Origin: Pseudomonas bubulae
Lineage (GTDB): Bacteria; Pseudomonadota; Gammaproteobacteria; Pseudomonadales; Pseudomonadaceae
Direction: 5' to 3'
Length of the DNA stretch: 64,000 nt
NCBI RefSeq assembly: GCF_900618535.1
Contig: NZ_UYJA01000001.1
Location: 558,001-622,000, forward strand
Positions 43,324 through 53,003 of this stretch are shown one piece after another. The position numbers and the translations under genes are program-made. The stretch's first letter is position 1. Each line of letters begins with the position of its first letter. A model generated the notes under the pieces. It was not told the DNA's origin. It did no database searches and worked only from the letters and a program-made list of their open reading frames with translations.

Positions 43324-43343
43324 GAGGCCATGCGTTCCGGGTA

Positions 43344-45101
43344 TCACTCGACAAACGCCAGCCTCGCCATTGCGCCACGGATGGAGGCAATGCGGTAGTC
43401 GGCTTCTGGCAATACATAAGCAAAAAAGAACTGCGCAGTCTGTAGTTTACTGGCCCGTACCGGGTCGCTGTCGGGCAGCAAACGGGACACACGCGCCCCT
43501 CGTACCCAGGCAAACCCCAGCAGGGCCACCCCGCACAACCGCAGAAAGTCCCCGGCAACCCGATAGGGATACTCGACGTCCTCGCCAGCGCGCTCACGAA
43601 CTGCAGCCACCACCGCTTCAAGCTTGTCGCACAGTCGCTCCAGCTCAGCGGCAAAACCGGCACACTCCGAGGCGTCCAGGGCCAGCGCGGACTCCTGGCG
43701 CATCACCGCCAGCAACGCGGCAAACGCCCGACCGTCATCGCCCAGCACTTTGCGCAACAGCAAGTCATTGGCCTGGATCTCGTTGCTGCCCTCATAAATC
43801 ATCGCAATACGGCTGTCGCGCAGGGTTTGCTCGATAGCGAATTCGCTGACATAGCCGTAGCCGCCGAACACCTGCAAAGCGTTGCTGGCCTGGCGAAACC
43901 CCTGATCCGTGAAAAACGCCTTGATCACTGGCGTCAGCATTTCTGCCAGCTGCAGGGCGTGCTGACGGTCAGCCTGGCTCCCTAGGTGCTCTGCCTCATC
44001 GAGCAGATGCGCCACCCAATAGCCCACGGCCCGCATGCCCTCGGTACAGGCGCGCAACTCCAGCAAGGTACGACGCATGGCCGGGTGAAAATGGATCGGG
44101 TCGGCGGCGTCAGCACTGATCCCGGCAGGCCGAACCGGCGCACGCATCTGCTTGCGCTCCAGGGCATAGTCGCGAGCGTTCTGCCACGCCGCTTCGGCGT
44201 GCCCCAACCCCTGCAGCCCCACATGCAGCCGCGCCGAGTTCATCATCACGAACATCGCCGCCAAGCCTCGGTTGGCCTCACCAATCAGCCAGCCTTGTGC
44301 CTGCTCGAACACCAGCGAACAGGTCGCGCTGCCCTTGATCCCCATCTTGTGTTCGATACCGTCGCAACGCACGCTGTTGACCTGATGGTGGTCCAGCAGC
44401 TTGGGCACCAGAAACAGCGAAATGCCCCGACTGCCAGCAGGCGCACCGGGCAATCGTGCCAGCACCAGATGCAGGATATTTGCGCTCAGGTCATGATCGC
44501 CACCAGAGATAAACAGCTTGCTGCCGCTTACCCGATAACTGCCGTCGTCTTGCGGTTCGGCACGACAGCGCAGCAGGCCGACGTCGCTGCCTGCCTGCGG
44601 TTCGGTCAGGCACATGGTGGGCAAGACTTCACCGCTGACAATCTGCGGCAAATAACGCGCCTTGATCCACTGCGGGGCATGGGCCTTGAGGCACAGATAG
44701 GCACCGTGGGCGATGCCGGTGTACATGGCCCAGCCATGGTTGCTGGCATAGAGCATCTCCTGCAGCGCCGCGTCGAGTAGCTGTGGCAAGCCCTGACCGC
44801 CGTAGGCCTCATCGCAGGCCAGGGCTGACCACCCGCCTTCGGTGTAGGCAACATACGCCTCGACAAAGCCAGCTGGCGTTGTCACCCGGCCCGCTTCGAA
44901 GCTGCACCCCTGGCGGTCGCCACTGCTGTTGATCGGCGCAAGCACCTGGGAGCTGAACCGCCCGGCTTCTTCAAGCACCTGGCGGGCCAGCGCCAGATCG
45001 AGATCCTGGAATCGCTCTGTTTGTGCCCAGGCCTGCGGGGCCTCGAGCCAGTGTTCAATGACAAATTGCATGTCGCGCAGCGGTGCCTGGTATTGCCACA
45101 T
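43344..45101 (-). CDS. acd: Acyl-CoA dehydrogenase of the ferulate cluster
   Basis: 585 residues, long FadE-like type. FAD/acyl-CoA dehydrogenase motifs: MCLTEPQAGSDVG, HKMGIKGSATC, FGGYGYVSEFAIEQTLRDSRIAMIYEGSNEIQ (catalytic Glu region) and a C-terminal helical extension. GAGG precedes ATG 45101. In Pseudomonas ferulate clusters this gene (acd) and a thiolase (aat) accompany ech-vdh-fcs. They would allow a CoA-dependent beta-oxidative branch, but the main route does not need them. Last gene of the five-gene minus-strand operon. Confidence 0.85.
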   Translation of the reverse strand: MWQYQAPLRDMQFVIEHWLEAPQAWAQTERFQDLDLALARQVLEEAGRFSSQVLAPINSSGDRQGCSFEAGRVTTPAGFVEAYVAYTEGGWSALACDEAYGGQGLPQLLDAALQEMLYASNHGWAMYTGIAHGAYLCLKAHAPQWIKARYLPQIVSGEVLPTMCLTEPQAGSDVGLLRCRAEPQDDGSYRVSGSKLFISGGDHDLSANILHLVLARLPGAPAGSRGISLFLVPKLLDHHQVNSVRCDGIEHKMGIKGSATCSLVFEQAQGWLIGEANRGLAAMFVMMNSARLHVGLQGLGHAEAAWQNARDYALERKQMRAPVRPAGISADAADPIHFHPAMRRTLLELRACTEGMRAVGYWVAHLLDEAEHLGSQADRQHALQLAEMLTPVIKAFFTDQGFRQASNALQVFGGYGYVSEFAIEQTLRDSRIAMIYEGSNEIQANDLLLRKVLGDDGRAFAALLAVMRQESALALDASECAGFAAELERLCDKLEAVVAAVRERAGEDVEYPYRVAGDFLRLCGVALLGFAWVRGARVSRLLPDSDPVRASKLQTAQFFFAYVLPEADYRIASIRGAMARLAFVE

Positions 45102-45110
45102 GGGAAAACC

Positions 45111-46352
45111 TCAAATCTTGGAAAAATGCGGATTCTCGATCAGTACCGCCATGCCCTGCCCACCCCCGACACACGCAGCGGCAATGCCATAACGCAGATT
45201 CTGCTCGCGCAGCTGCCGCGCCAGGGTCAGCACCAGGCGCAGGCCGGTGGCAGCCAGGGGATGCCCCAGAGCAATGGAGCCGCCACGGCAGTTGAGTTTT
45301 TGCCGGTCCAGTTCCAGTGCCTGTGCCACTGCCAGAATCTGTGCGCCCTGCGCCTCGTTGATTTCAAACAGATCAATCGCGTCCAGCGCCAAACCGCTGC
45401 GCTTGAGCAGCAACTGGATCGCAGGTACCGGGCCGATACCCATCCGTTGTGGCGCAACACCGACCACCGCCGTCGCCAGCAAATTTGCCAGGCCCGGCTG
45501 CCCCGCCGATGCACGGGCGACCAGCGCGGCAGCGGCGCCATCCACCACTGCGCAACTGTTACCCGCCGTTTGCACACCATCAGGGTGAATGGCTCCCAGC
45601 CTGGCAAGGACCACGGCGTCGGTGGCACGCGGATGACTGTCGAGGCTGACAGACTCACATCGACGCGGCAGGCTGATACCACGCGGCTGACAGCCCTCCA
45701 GTTCAAACACTTCATTGCGCAGGGTGACGATTTCATCCCCCAGCCAGCCGCTGGCCTGGGCGCGAAGTGCCTGCTGGTGACTATTGAGGGCATAGCCGTC
45801 CACTGCCTCACGGCTCAGGCCATAATCCTTGGCCAGGTTTTCCGCCGTGGCGATCATGTCCACGCCGGGAGCCGGGTCGTACAGCGCTTCCCAGAGAAAA
45901 TCCTTGAACTCGACCGGCGCCCCCAGGCGGAATCCACCACGATGGGTGTAGGCGGCAATCGGGTTGCGGGACATGGACTCGGTGCCCACACACAGCGCCA
46001 GTTCCATGCCGTCATGCAACTGCCCGGCAGCCTGGCGCAACAGTTCAAACCCTGTGGCGCAAATACGCTGCACCGCCAGGGCAGGCACCTGTTGTGCCAC
46101 ACCGCTGTAGAGGCCGATATGACGCGGCAACATGTACGCATCAAAACTGGCCTGAGCCATTGAACCCGCCAGTACCGAGTCCACTGCCTGCCCGCCCAGC
46201 CCGGCACGGGCCAGCACTTCACGGGCGACCTTGATTCCCATATCAATCGGTGAAACCTGGGCCAATGCCCCACCCAGGTCGACCCATGGTGTACGAACCG
46301 CCTCAAGAATGGCGACATCGGTGAATGCCGAGTACTGCCCTCCAGGGCTCAC
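45111..46352 (-). CDS. aat: Beta-ketothiolase of the ferulate cluster
   Basis: 413 residues from GTG 46352, which overlaps the fcs stop in GTGA; no ATG fits better. Acetyl-CoA acetyltransferase motifs: QRICATGFELLRQ with the acyl-accepting Cys, ESMSRNP, CRGGSIALGHPLAATG (catalytic His) and AACVGGGQGMAV (second Cys). It would cleave a 3-ketoacyl-CoA from hydroxycinnamate side-chain oxidation. Its position between fcs and acd matches the Pseudomonas ferulate gene order. Confidence 0.85.
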   Translation of the reverse strand: MSPGGQYSAFTDVAILEAVRTPWVDLGGALAQVSPIDMGIKVAREVLARAGLGGQAVDSVLAGSMAQASFDAYMLPRHIGLYSGVAQQVPALAVQRICATGFELLRQAAGQLHDGMELALCVGTESMSRNPIAAYTHRGGFRLGAPVEFKDFLWEALYDPAPGVDMIATAENLAKDYGLSREAVDGYALNSHQQALRAQASGWLGDEIVTLRNEVFELEGCQPRGISLPRRCESVSLDSHPRATDAVVLARLGAIHPDGVQTAGNSCAVVDGAAAALVARASAGQPGLANLLATAVVGVAPQRMGIGPVPAIQLLLKRSGLALDAIDLFEINEAQGAQILAVAQALELDRQKLNCRGGSIALGHPLAATGLRLVLTLARQLREQNLRYGIAAACVGGGQGMAVLIENPHFSKI

Positions 46353-48232
46353 GACGGCTTGCCTGCACGCAGGATCGAAGGCGCCTGCCCGCGATAAAGT
46401 GCTTCCACATGCGCCGCTCGCCATTGCAGCACTGCACGCTGATTGATCGAACCCTTGTCGGTGATTTCACCGCGATCGATCGACGCGGCCTCATCCTGCA
46501 GCGCGATCCATTCCAGGCGACTGGCATTGCCACTGGCCTGGAGATTGAGCCGCTGCAACCAGTCAGCAAACCACTGGCGTACCGGTTCACTGGCCAACAC
46601 CTGCGCATCGCTGGCGTCCGCAGGCAAGCCCGACAACTGTCGGCACTCGTACAGACGGGCAAATACCAACGCACCAAGACACTCGCGATCCGGCGCTGCG
46701 ATCACCAGATCCTGAACATAGGGCGAACCCTCGAGCACGGCCCGGTTTCGCAGCGGCCCCACGCTGACAAATACCCCGGAGGACAATTTGAAGTCCTCGG
46801 CCAGTCGTCCATCGAACATCAACCCCCATTGCGGGTTGCAAGGATCGGCCAGCTTGATGGCATCACCTGAGCGGTAAAAGCCTTCATCGTCAAACGCCTC
46901 GGCACTCTGCTCGGGGGCGCGCCAGTAACCGGGCATGATGTGCGGGCCGCGAAAGCGCCCCTCCAGCTTGCCGTCCACCGGCACCAGCCGGACCTCACAG
47001 CCCGGCGCCGGCAGACCGATATAACCGGCCATCGACAACGGCCCGGTGGTGAAGGTGCATGAAGGCGAAGCCTCGGTCATGCCCAGCCCGGCCATCATGC
47101 GGATGCGCTCGCCACAGTGTTGCTCGGCAACCCGGTCGAGCCGGTCCCAGATACTTTGCGAAAGGCCCGCTGCGGCGAAAAAGAACAGTTTGATGCGGGC
47201 AAAAAATCGTGCCCGCAAGTCGCTGTCAGTTTCCAGCGCAGTGACCAGCTCTTCCCAGCCCTTAGGCACGGTGAGGTAGGCAGTCGGCGAGATTTCCTTG
47301 AGATTGCGCAGGGTTTCGGCAAAGCCCTGAGCCGTTGGTTTACCGCCATCCAGGTACAGCGTACCGCCGTTGTACAGAACGATACCGAGGTTATGACTGC
47401 CGCCAAACGTATGGTTCCAGGGCAGCCAGTCCACCAGCACCGGGGGCTCTTCGGCAAATACCGGAAAGGTCTGCAACAGCATTTGCTGATTGGCACAGAG
47501 CATGCGTTGGGTGGTAATCACCGCTTTGGGCAGTTTGGTAGAGCCTGAAGTGAAGAGGAATTTGGCGATGGTGTCCGGGCCTGACGCCATGAACGCAGCC
47601 TGGGCCTCGGCGCCGCCCGCCTGCTCCAGCAAGCTGGCAAAGCTCACCTGGGGCCGCCCCGCCATCTCGCCACGTACCGCTACCAATGGCGTCCCTGCGG
47701 GCAATACTGCGTGCACGGCACGTTGATAGACCGCCGCATCACTGACAAAGATCAGGCCTGGCTGCAACAGGTCGCAGACATGGCGCAACTTGGCAAAATC
47801 CTGGGACAGCAACGAATAGGCAGGTGAAACCGGGCAGTAAGGAATACCGGCGTACATCGCCCCCAACGCCATCTGCAAATGCTCAATATCGTTGCCTGAC
47901 AGGATTGCCAGCGGACGCTCTGCCCCCAGACCATACACCAGCAGGCTTTGCGCAATGGCGCGAACGTCCTCCAGCATTTGGGCATAGCTGATGCGACGCC
48001 ACTCGCCATCACTGTCCCGTGCAGCGATAAAGGTGTGCTCGGGCCGGACCTGCGCCCAGTGCACCAGGCGATCAAGCAAGCGTTCGGGCATCGGCTCCAG
48101 GGTTTCCAGGGAGCGCATGTGCAAGATGCCGCCGACCTCAAGCACTTCGACCGCCGGGTGACCGATGGCCACCTCGCGATAACGTGCCGGGGACGTAGGG
48201 GACTTGGCCGGGGATTTGAATTCGATACTCAC
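46349..48232 (-). CDS. fcs: Feruloyl-CoA synthetase
   Basis: 627 residues from GTG 48232 (GGAGG 8 nt upstream); an in-frame ATG at 48295 lacks a Shine-Dalgarno and adds 21 non-conserved residues. ANL-superfamily adenylate-forming enzyme: FLFTSGSTKLPKAVITT (P-loop), WLPWNHTFGGSHN, MAGLGMTEASPSCTFT and YRSGDAIKLADPCNP. It activates ferulate, p-coumarate and caffeate to CoA thioesters with ATP, the first step of degradation. Translationally coupled to aat. Confidence 0.9.
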   Translation of the reverse strand: MSIEFKSPAKSPTSPARYREVAIGHPAVEVLEVGGILHMRSLETLEPMPERLLDRLVHWAQVRPEHTFIAARDSDGEWRRISYAQMLEDVRAIAQSLLVYGLGAERPLAILSGNDIEHLQMALGAMYAGIPYCPVSPAYSLLSQDFAKLRHVCDLLQPGLIFVSDAAVYQRAVHAVLPAGTPLVAVRGEMAGRPQVSFASLLEQAGGAEAQAAFMASGPDTIAKFLFTSGSTKLPKAVITTQRMLCANQQMLLQTFPVFAEEPPVLVDWLPWNHTFGGSHNLGIVLYNGGTLYLDGGKPTAQGFAETLRNLKEISPTAYLTVPKGWEELVTALETDSDLRARFFARIKLFFFAAAGLSQSIWDRLDRVAEQHCGERIRMMAGLGMTEASPSCTFTTGPLSMAGYIGLPAPGCEVRLVPVDGKLEGRFRGPHIMPGYWRAPEQSAEAFDDEGFYRSGDAIKLADPCNPQWGLMFDGRLAEDFKLSSGVFVSVGPLRNRAVLEGSPYVQDLVIAAPDRECLGALVFARLYECRQLSGLPADASDAQVLASEPVRQWFADWLQRLNLQASGNASRLEWIALQDEAASIDRGEITDKGSINQRAVLQWRAAHVEALYRGQAPSILRAGKPS

Positions 48233-48329
48233 GTCATGCTCCTCCAACAAGGCATGCGCGGCCCGTCCGACACTTAAGCGGCATGGCGCAGGCATGACTC
48301 CTTATTATTGTTATGCCTTGTGCAGACAA

Positions 48330-49778
48330 TCAGATCGGGTAGTGGCGCGGCCCGTTCTGCAAGGTGATCCAGCGCAACTGGGTGAATTGCTCGATCGACG
48401 CCTTGCCGCCAAAACTGCCGTAACCGCTGGACTTGACCCCACCAAAGGGCATTTGCGCTTCATCGTGGACCGTAGGGCCGTTGATATGGCAAATGCCCGA
48501 TTCGACCCGCTGGGCCAGTGCCAGGGCACGCCCGGTGTCCCGACTGAAAATCGCCGCCGACAAACCGAACTCCGAATCGTTGGCCAGACTCAGCAAGGCC
48601 TCATCGCCGTCCCCGCGCAGTAGCACGGCAACCGGGCCAAAAGACTCTTCGCGGTACAGGCGCATACTCGGGGTCACACCATCGAGCAACGTTGGTTGCA
48701 TGATGCTGTCTTCGACCTGACCACCCACCACCAGCCGCGCGCCTTTACCGACCGCATCGTCGATCAGCGCCTTGATCCGCACACCGGCGCTGGCGTCCAC
48801 CAGCGAACCGAGTACCGAGTCGTCCGCCTGGGGATGACCGGCGCGCAAGGTGGCAATCTTGGCTGCCAGCTTGTCGATAAAGGCATCCGCCACCTTGCTG
48901 TCCACGATCAGCCTCTCGGTGGACATGCAGATCTGGCCCTGATTGAAGTAAGCGCCAAAGGCTGCGGCGTCGACTGCGGCGTCAAGGTCAGCGTCATCCA
49001 GTACCAGAAACGGCGCCTTGCCCCCCAGCTCAAGAAGGGCCGGCTTGAGGTGACGGGCTGCCAGCTCGGCAACAATGCGCCCCACGTGGGTTGAGCCGGT
49101 AAAGTTGACCCGACGCACCGCCGGATTGGCGATCAGTCGCTCTACAATCGCGGGCGCATCTACCGGAGCATTGCTGATCACGTTGACCACGCCATCGCCC
49201 AGTCCCGCGTCCTGCAATACCTGGCCAATCAGCCGGTGAACTGCCGGGCTCAGCTCGGAAGCCTTGAGCACCACGGTGTTGCCGCACGCCAGCGGCATGG
49301 CCAGAGCACGGGTTGCCAGAATCACCGGGGCATTCCAGGGCGCGATGCCCAGGATGACGCCACAGGGTTGGCGCAAGGCCATCGCAAAACTGCCGGGCAC
49401 ATCGGAGGGGATTACTTCGCCGTTGATCTGGGTGGTCATGGAGGCGGCCTCACGAAGCATGCCGGCCGCCAGCTTGACGTTGAACCCGTACCAGTTGGCC
49501 ATAGCCCCGGTTTCACCCGCTGCCTCGATAAACTCGCTCGCCCGTGCCTGCATCAACTCGGCAGCAGCGAGCAACCGGGTACGCCGTTCATTGGGCGCCA
49601 ACGCGGCCCACACGGGAAAAGCAGCCTGAGCCGCGGCAACTGCGGCATCGGCATCTTCCAGGGTGGCGGCGGCCACGCGTGACACCACCTCACCCGTCAC
49701 CGGGTTGCAGCGTTCGAACGTTCGACCATCACGGGCCGGGCACGACTTTCCGCCAATGAGCAGGGGCACGTCCAACAT
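48330..49778 (-). CDS. vdh: Vanillin dehydrogenase
   Basis: 482 residues, NAD(P)-dependent aldehyde dehydrogenase. Catalytic Cys in FNQGQICMSTERLIV and Glu in LLELGGKAPFLVLDDAD; cofactor-site motif GIAPWNAPVILATRA; NFTGSTHVGR. The length equals Pseudomonas Vdh. It oxidises vanillin from Ech to vanillate, the VanAB substrate. AGAGGA precedes the ATG. Second gene of the operon, after ech. Confidence 0.92.
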   Translation of the reverse strand: MLDVPLLIGGKSCPARDGRTFERCNPVTGEVVSRVAAATLEDADAAVAAAQAAFPVWAALAPNERRTRLLAAAELMQARASEFIEAAGETGAMANWYGFNVKLAAGMLREAASMTTQINGEVIPSDVPGSFAMALRQPCGVILGIAPWNAPVILATRALAMPLACGNTVVLKASELSPAVHRLIGQVLQDAGLGDGVVNVISNAPVDAPAIVERLIANPAVRRVNFTGSTHVGRIVAELAARHLKPALLELGGKAPFLVLDDADLDAAVDAAAFGAYFNQGQICMSTERLIVDSKVADAFIDKLAAKIATLRAGHPQADDSVLGSLVDASAGVRIKALIDDAVGKGARLVVGGQVEDSIMQPTLLDGVTPSMRLYREESFGPVAVLLRGDGDEALLSLANDSEFGLSAAIFSRDTGRALALAQRVESGICHINGPTVHDEAQMPFGGVKSSGYGSFGGKASIEQFTQLRWITLQNGPRHYPI

Positions 49779-49850
49779 GGTGATTCCTCTTTATTGTCGT
49801 TATCGGGAATTCATTTACAGGGTGCGCCCGGCGCACCCTGAACAGCGAGA

Positions 49851-50681
49851 TTAGCGCTTGTAGGCTTGCAGGCCTGGCTTGATGCTCTTGTCATCGAGGA
49901 ACTGCTTCATGCCCTGCTCACGCCCGCCTTCGGTATCCAGCAGTCGCGACTGGTCGAGCTTGGCGTACAGATAATCTTCGTTCTGCTCCCAGGTCAGTTC
50001 GCGGCAACGCTTGAAGCCATGCTTGGCCGCACGCAGTACAACCGGGTTTTTCTCCAGCAGATTGCGCGCCAGCTCAATGGTGACTTCACGCAACTGCGCC
50101 AGCGGTACGCTCTCATTGACCAGGCCCATCTCGGCGGCTTTACGCCCGTCGAAGGTCTTGCCGGTCATGATGTAGTACAGCGACTGGCGATGGCCTACGG
50201 TGTCTGCCATAGCCTTGCTGACCAGGTTGCCCGGTGGAATGCCCCAGTTGATTTCCGACAGGCCGAACGTTGCCTCGTCAGCGCAGATGGCCAGGTCGCA
50301 CGCCACCAGCGGGCTGAAACCACCACCAAAGCACCAGCCATTGACCATGGCAATCGTTGGCTTGGCGTACATGCGCAGCAACTTCCATTGCCACTGCGAC
50401 GCTTCACGGCGGATTTTCTCCTGAAGAATCTCGGGACCGGCGTCCACTTCGCGAAAGTACTCCTTCAAGTCCATGCCCGCCGTCCAGGCATCGCCCGCGC
50501 CGGTCAACACCAAAACACCCGCCTGCGGGTCCTGCTCGAGGGTTTCCAGCACGTCGATCATTTCACGGTTCAGGGTCGGGCTCATGGCATTGCGTTTTTC
50601 CGGACGATTGAGTATCACCCAGGCGATGCTGTCTTCGATTTCGACTTTGACGGTTTTCCAGCGGCCTTCGTATTGGCTCAT
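49851..50681 (-). CDS. ech: Hydroxycinnamoyl-CoA hydratase-lyase
   Basis: 276 residues, crotonase superfamily. Oxyanion-hole segments NRPEKRNAMSP and NGWCFGGGFSPLVACDLAI; catalytic Glu in FGLSEINWGIPPGN, as in HCHL. It hydrates feruloyl-CoA and splits it to vanillin and acetyl-CoA. It is the first gene of ech-vdh-fcs-aat-acd, behind a well-formed promoter with an overlapping palindrome and opposite a MarR gene. Confidence 0.93.
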   Translation of the reverse strand: MSQYEGRWKTVKVEIEDSIAWVILNRPEKRNAMSPTLNREMIDVLETLEQDPQAGVLVLTGAGDAWTAGMDLKEYFREVDAGPEILQEKIRREASQWQWKLLRMYAKPTIAMVNGWCFGGGFSPLVACDLAICADEATFGLSEINWGIPPGNLVSKAMADTVGHRQSLYYIMTGKTFDGRKAAEMGLVNESVPLAQLREVTIELARNLLEKNPVVLRAAKHGFKRCRELTWEQNEDYLYAKLDQSRLLDTEGGREQGMKQFLDDKSIKPGLQAYKR

Positions 50682-50719
50682 AGCGATTGCTCTCTTGTTG
50701 TTCGCTTGAAGATGAGTGA

Positions 50720-50748
50720 AAACTAACCGGCATAATTAGTTATGTCAA
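50720..50748 (-). promoter_or_regulatory. ech operon promoter with overlapping palindrome
   Basis: On the minus strand, TTGACA (50748-50743), 17-bp spacer, TAGTTT (50725-50720). The inverted repeat AACTAA-N9-TTAGTT (50721-50741) covers spacer and -10, a natural MarR-type operator. Further upstream, AATTAACC is directly repeated at 50747 and 50763. Confidence 0.6.
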
Positions 50749-50882
50749 TTAACCATTAATTAAATTAACCAATTTTTTTTGCGGCAAACGCTCGTAAAAT
50801 AACGCAGCGATGGCTATCAACCAGCAACCGCGGCAAACTAGATACGTTTATTAACTTCATTCGAGCAAGGACCCCTCTATTT

Positions 50883-51371
50883 ATGGCCAAGCCAGCCACC
50901 CCTGTCGTCGCCCAAGAGGCCATGCCTGAAAGCCCGGACGTACAGGCTCCTCTGGACACCGCGCTGGACGAACTGATCGGCTATGCCATGCGCCGCGCCC
51001 AGCTCAAGCTTTTCCAGAACCTGATCAGCCGGCTGTCGACCCACGACCTGCGTCCGGCGCAGTTTTCGGCAATGGCGATCATTGACCAGCATCCCGGGCT
51101 GATGCAGGCGGACCTGGCCCGGGCGCTGGCGATTGAGCCCCCGCAAGTGGTGCCATTGTTGAACAAGCTGGAGAGTCGGGCGTTGGCGGTACGGGTTCGT
51201 TGCAAACCCGACAAACGCTCCTACGGCATATTCCTGAGCAAGACCGGCGAAGCCCTGCTCAAAGAGCTTAAGGCTATTGCTGCGCAAAGCGACATCGACG
51301 CGACCTCGGCGCTGGATAGCGCCGAGCGTGAAGAACTGCTGCGCCTGCTGAAAAAGGTGTATCAGGAATAG
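50883..51371 (+). CDS. ferR: MarR-family regulator of the ferulate operon (FerR-type)
   Basis: 162 residues: a helical dimer region and winged HTH (about 55-125) with DLRPAQFSAMAIIDQHPGLMQADLARALAI and KLESRALAVRVRCKPDKRSYGIFLSKTGE. It is divergent from ech, with the palindromic promoter between. MarR-type FerR/FerC regulators respond to hydroxycinnamoyl-CoA. The start ATG 50883 has no obvious Shine-Dalgarno. The symbol is assigned by context. Confidence 0.78.
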   Translation: MAKPATPVVAQEAMPESPDVQAPLDTALDELIGYAMRRAQLKLFQNLISRLSTHDLRPAQFSAMAIIDQHPGLMQADLARALAIEPPQVVPLLNKLESRALAVRVRCKPDKRSYGIFLSKTGEALLKELKAIAAQSDIDATSALDSAEREELLRLLKKVYQE

Positions 51372-51457
51372 CCCAGCGCTGTAGCTACCAAATCCGCAAC
51401 ATGCGCAGTGCCTGATCAATAGTGAAAGCTGATTTCACGACTGCTGCGCAGCCGAAC

Positions 51458-51540
51458 GCAGCCTCGCACGGCTCGGCAGCTGCTACGATTTTCACAACTC
51501 ATGCCACTGCGTAGCAGTTGACGAGTAGAACGAGGCTACG
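51458..51540. repeat. Dispersed 30-nt repeat, inverted and direct copies
   Basis: An inverted copy at 51458-51487 (ends GCTCGGCAGCTGCTAC) is followed by a direct copy at 51511-51540 (begins GTAGCAGTTGACGAGTAGAA). A partial copy lies at about 51572-51597. The family differs from REP and fills the ferR-porin gap. Confidence 0.55.
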
Positions 51541-51616
51541 TTCGAGCGTGAAGCGGTCGCAAAACCGCAACACGCGCAGGGCCTCGCACGGCTCTCCAGC
51601 AAATAGACAATTGGCC

Positions 51617-52900
51617 CTACCAGATCGGCAAGGTATAGATGGCCAGGAAGCGGGTCTGGTTTTCGTCGCGAAAGGCCGCACCTGCCGGGAAGTCATTGCG
51701 GTAAATAGACTTCCTCGCCAAAAGGCCCAGGTTTTTCAGCGGCCCGCTCTGTATCACGTACCCCAGCTCCATCTGAAACTCGCGCTCCTTGCGATCATCC
51801 GCATTCAAGGACACCAGTTCGATATTGTCACCGCGCACATAACGCAACCGCCCTTTCAATCCCACTACCCCCACCGCCGTGAAGTCGTAGTCGTAAATGG
51901 CCTGCCAGGTGCGCTCCTTGGCATTGAGAAAATCCGAACTCATGGTCATTTCGCTCATGCCCATCAACTCTGTACCCGAGATGTAAGGCGTCGCCGTATC
52001 ACCGCTGGAATGCATGTAGCCCACACTTAAACGATGCCCTCCCAGCCGATACCCCAACAGCGCCGATGCGTTGATGTTGTCGACCTTGCCTGCTTTGGCA
52101 CTGCCCGCCTCGTCACTGAAAAAACTGCGCAGGTCGGTGGTCAGCACGCCATCACCCAGGGGCAGATCGTGCAGCAATGCCAGGGTGCTTTGCTTGTACA
52201 AATCCGCCACCTCGACATGGTAGGCGCGCACGCTCAGGTTCTTGTTGACCTGATAATCACCACCGCCGTAAGCCAGGTGCGAGGTTTCAGCCGAGCCCTT
52301 GAATCGGCCATTGGGCGACGCGATAGTCATGGCCTGGTAGTTGGTGGAGTCACGTTTGTTGATCGCGTCGATATATCCGGTGTTGAAGTTCAGGCCGTCA
52401 ATTTCTTTGGAGCTGACGGTGGTCCCGCGAAAGGTCTGGGGCAACAGCCGCGACGGGCTGGCAAAGGCAAACGGCAGAAAAATCGACACATCACCGGTCC
52501 TGAGCGTGGTCTGGCTATAACGCAGCTTGCCGGTGAAGGCCAGTCGCGAGTACTCATCCGCAGCCTGTTTGTCACTATCGACCGGCAGCAGTTCGGTGCC
52601 GCTGCGGTCAGGCGAAGAGTCCAGCTTGACCCCCAGCAGACCACGCACATCCAGCCCGAAACCGACCGTGCCCTCGGTAAAGCCCGACTCCATGTTGGCA
52701 ATGAAGCCTTGGGCCCATTCCCGCGCTGCGGTCTTGGCGCCATCGTCCTTGTAATCACGGTCCATGTAGTAGTTGCGCAAGGTCAGGGTGGCGTGACTGT
52801 CTTCGATAAATCCCTGGGCCCAAACAGGGGTACTGAGCAGGCACAGGGCAATGCACGAAAGCGGGAACAAGCGCAGGGCGCCTTGGTTGAGCGTATGCAT
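51617..52900 (-). CDS. OprD-family outer-membrane porin 2, probable hydroxycinnamate/aromatic acid channel
   Basis: 427 residues. Signal peptide to about VWA, then QGFIEDSHATLTLRNYYMDRDY, the OprD opening. Also WAQGFIANMESGFTEGTVGFGLDV, GTELLPVDSDKQAADEYSR, RLLPQTFRGTTVS and the terminal strand TRFLAIYTLPIW. Clearly paralogous to the porin at 40.2 kb (same landmark order). It flanks the ferulate operon and is divergent from an aromatic-acid-type MFS gene, so ferulate or coumarate is the likely cargo. Confidence 0.85.
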   Translation of the reverse strand: MHTLNQGALRLFPLSCIALCLLSTPVWAQGFIEDSHATLTLRNYYMDRDYKDDGAKTAAREWAQGFIANMESGFTEGTVGFGLDVRGLLGVKLDSSPDRSGTELLPVDSDKQAADEYSRLAFTGKLRYSQTTLRTGDVSIFLPFAFASPSRLLPQTFRGTTVSSKEIDGLNFNTGYIDAINKRDSTNYQAMTIASPNGRFKGSAETSHLAYGGGDYQVNKNLSVRAYHVEVADLYKQSTLALLHDLPLGDGVLTTDLRSFFSDEAGSAKAGKVDNINASALLGYRLGGHRLSVGYMHSSGDTATPYISGTELMGMSEMTMSSDFLNAKERTWQAIYDYDFTAVGVVGLKGRLRYVRGDNIELVSLNADDRKEREFQMELGYVIQSGPLKNLGLLARKSIYRNDFPAGAAFRDENQTRFLAIYTLPIW

Positions 52901-53003
52901 ATTGAATGTCCATTTATTGTTGTTTTTGACAGAACCAGAACGCTCTCATGGCGTTTCCTGGGCCAGAGAATGGAAACAAGTCAAAGCAACGTCAATCTTA
53001 AAT

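Larger units (their letters stand above)
42904..43343. other. 440-bp control region upstream of the frameshifted MFS gene
   Basis: It contains a perfect 9-bp inverted repeat at 42976-42996, two VanR-like palindromes (43097, 43312) and a strong PcaR-like box (43234). No credible gene is present. The acd gene ends at its upstream edge, so the sites most likely serve the MFS-porin transcript. Confidence 0.6.
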
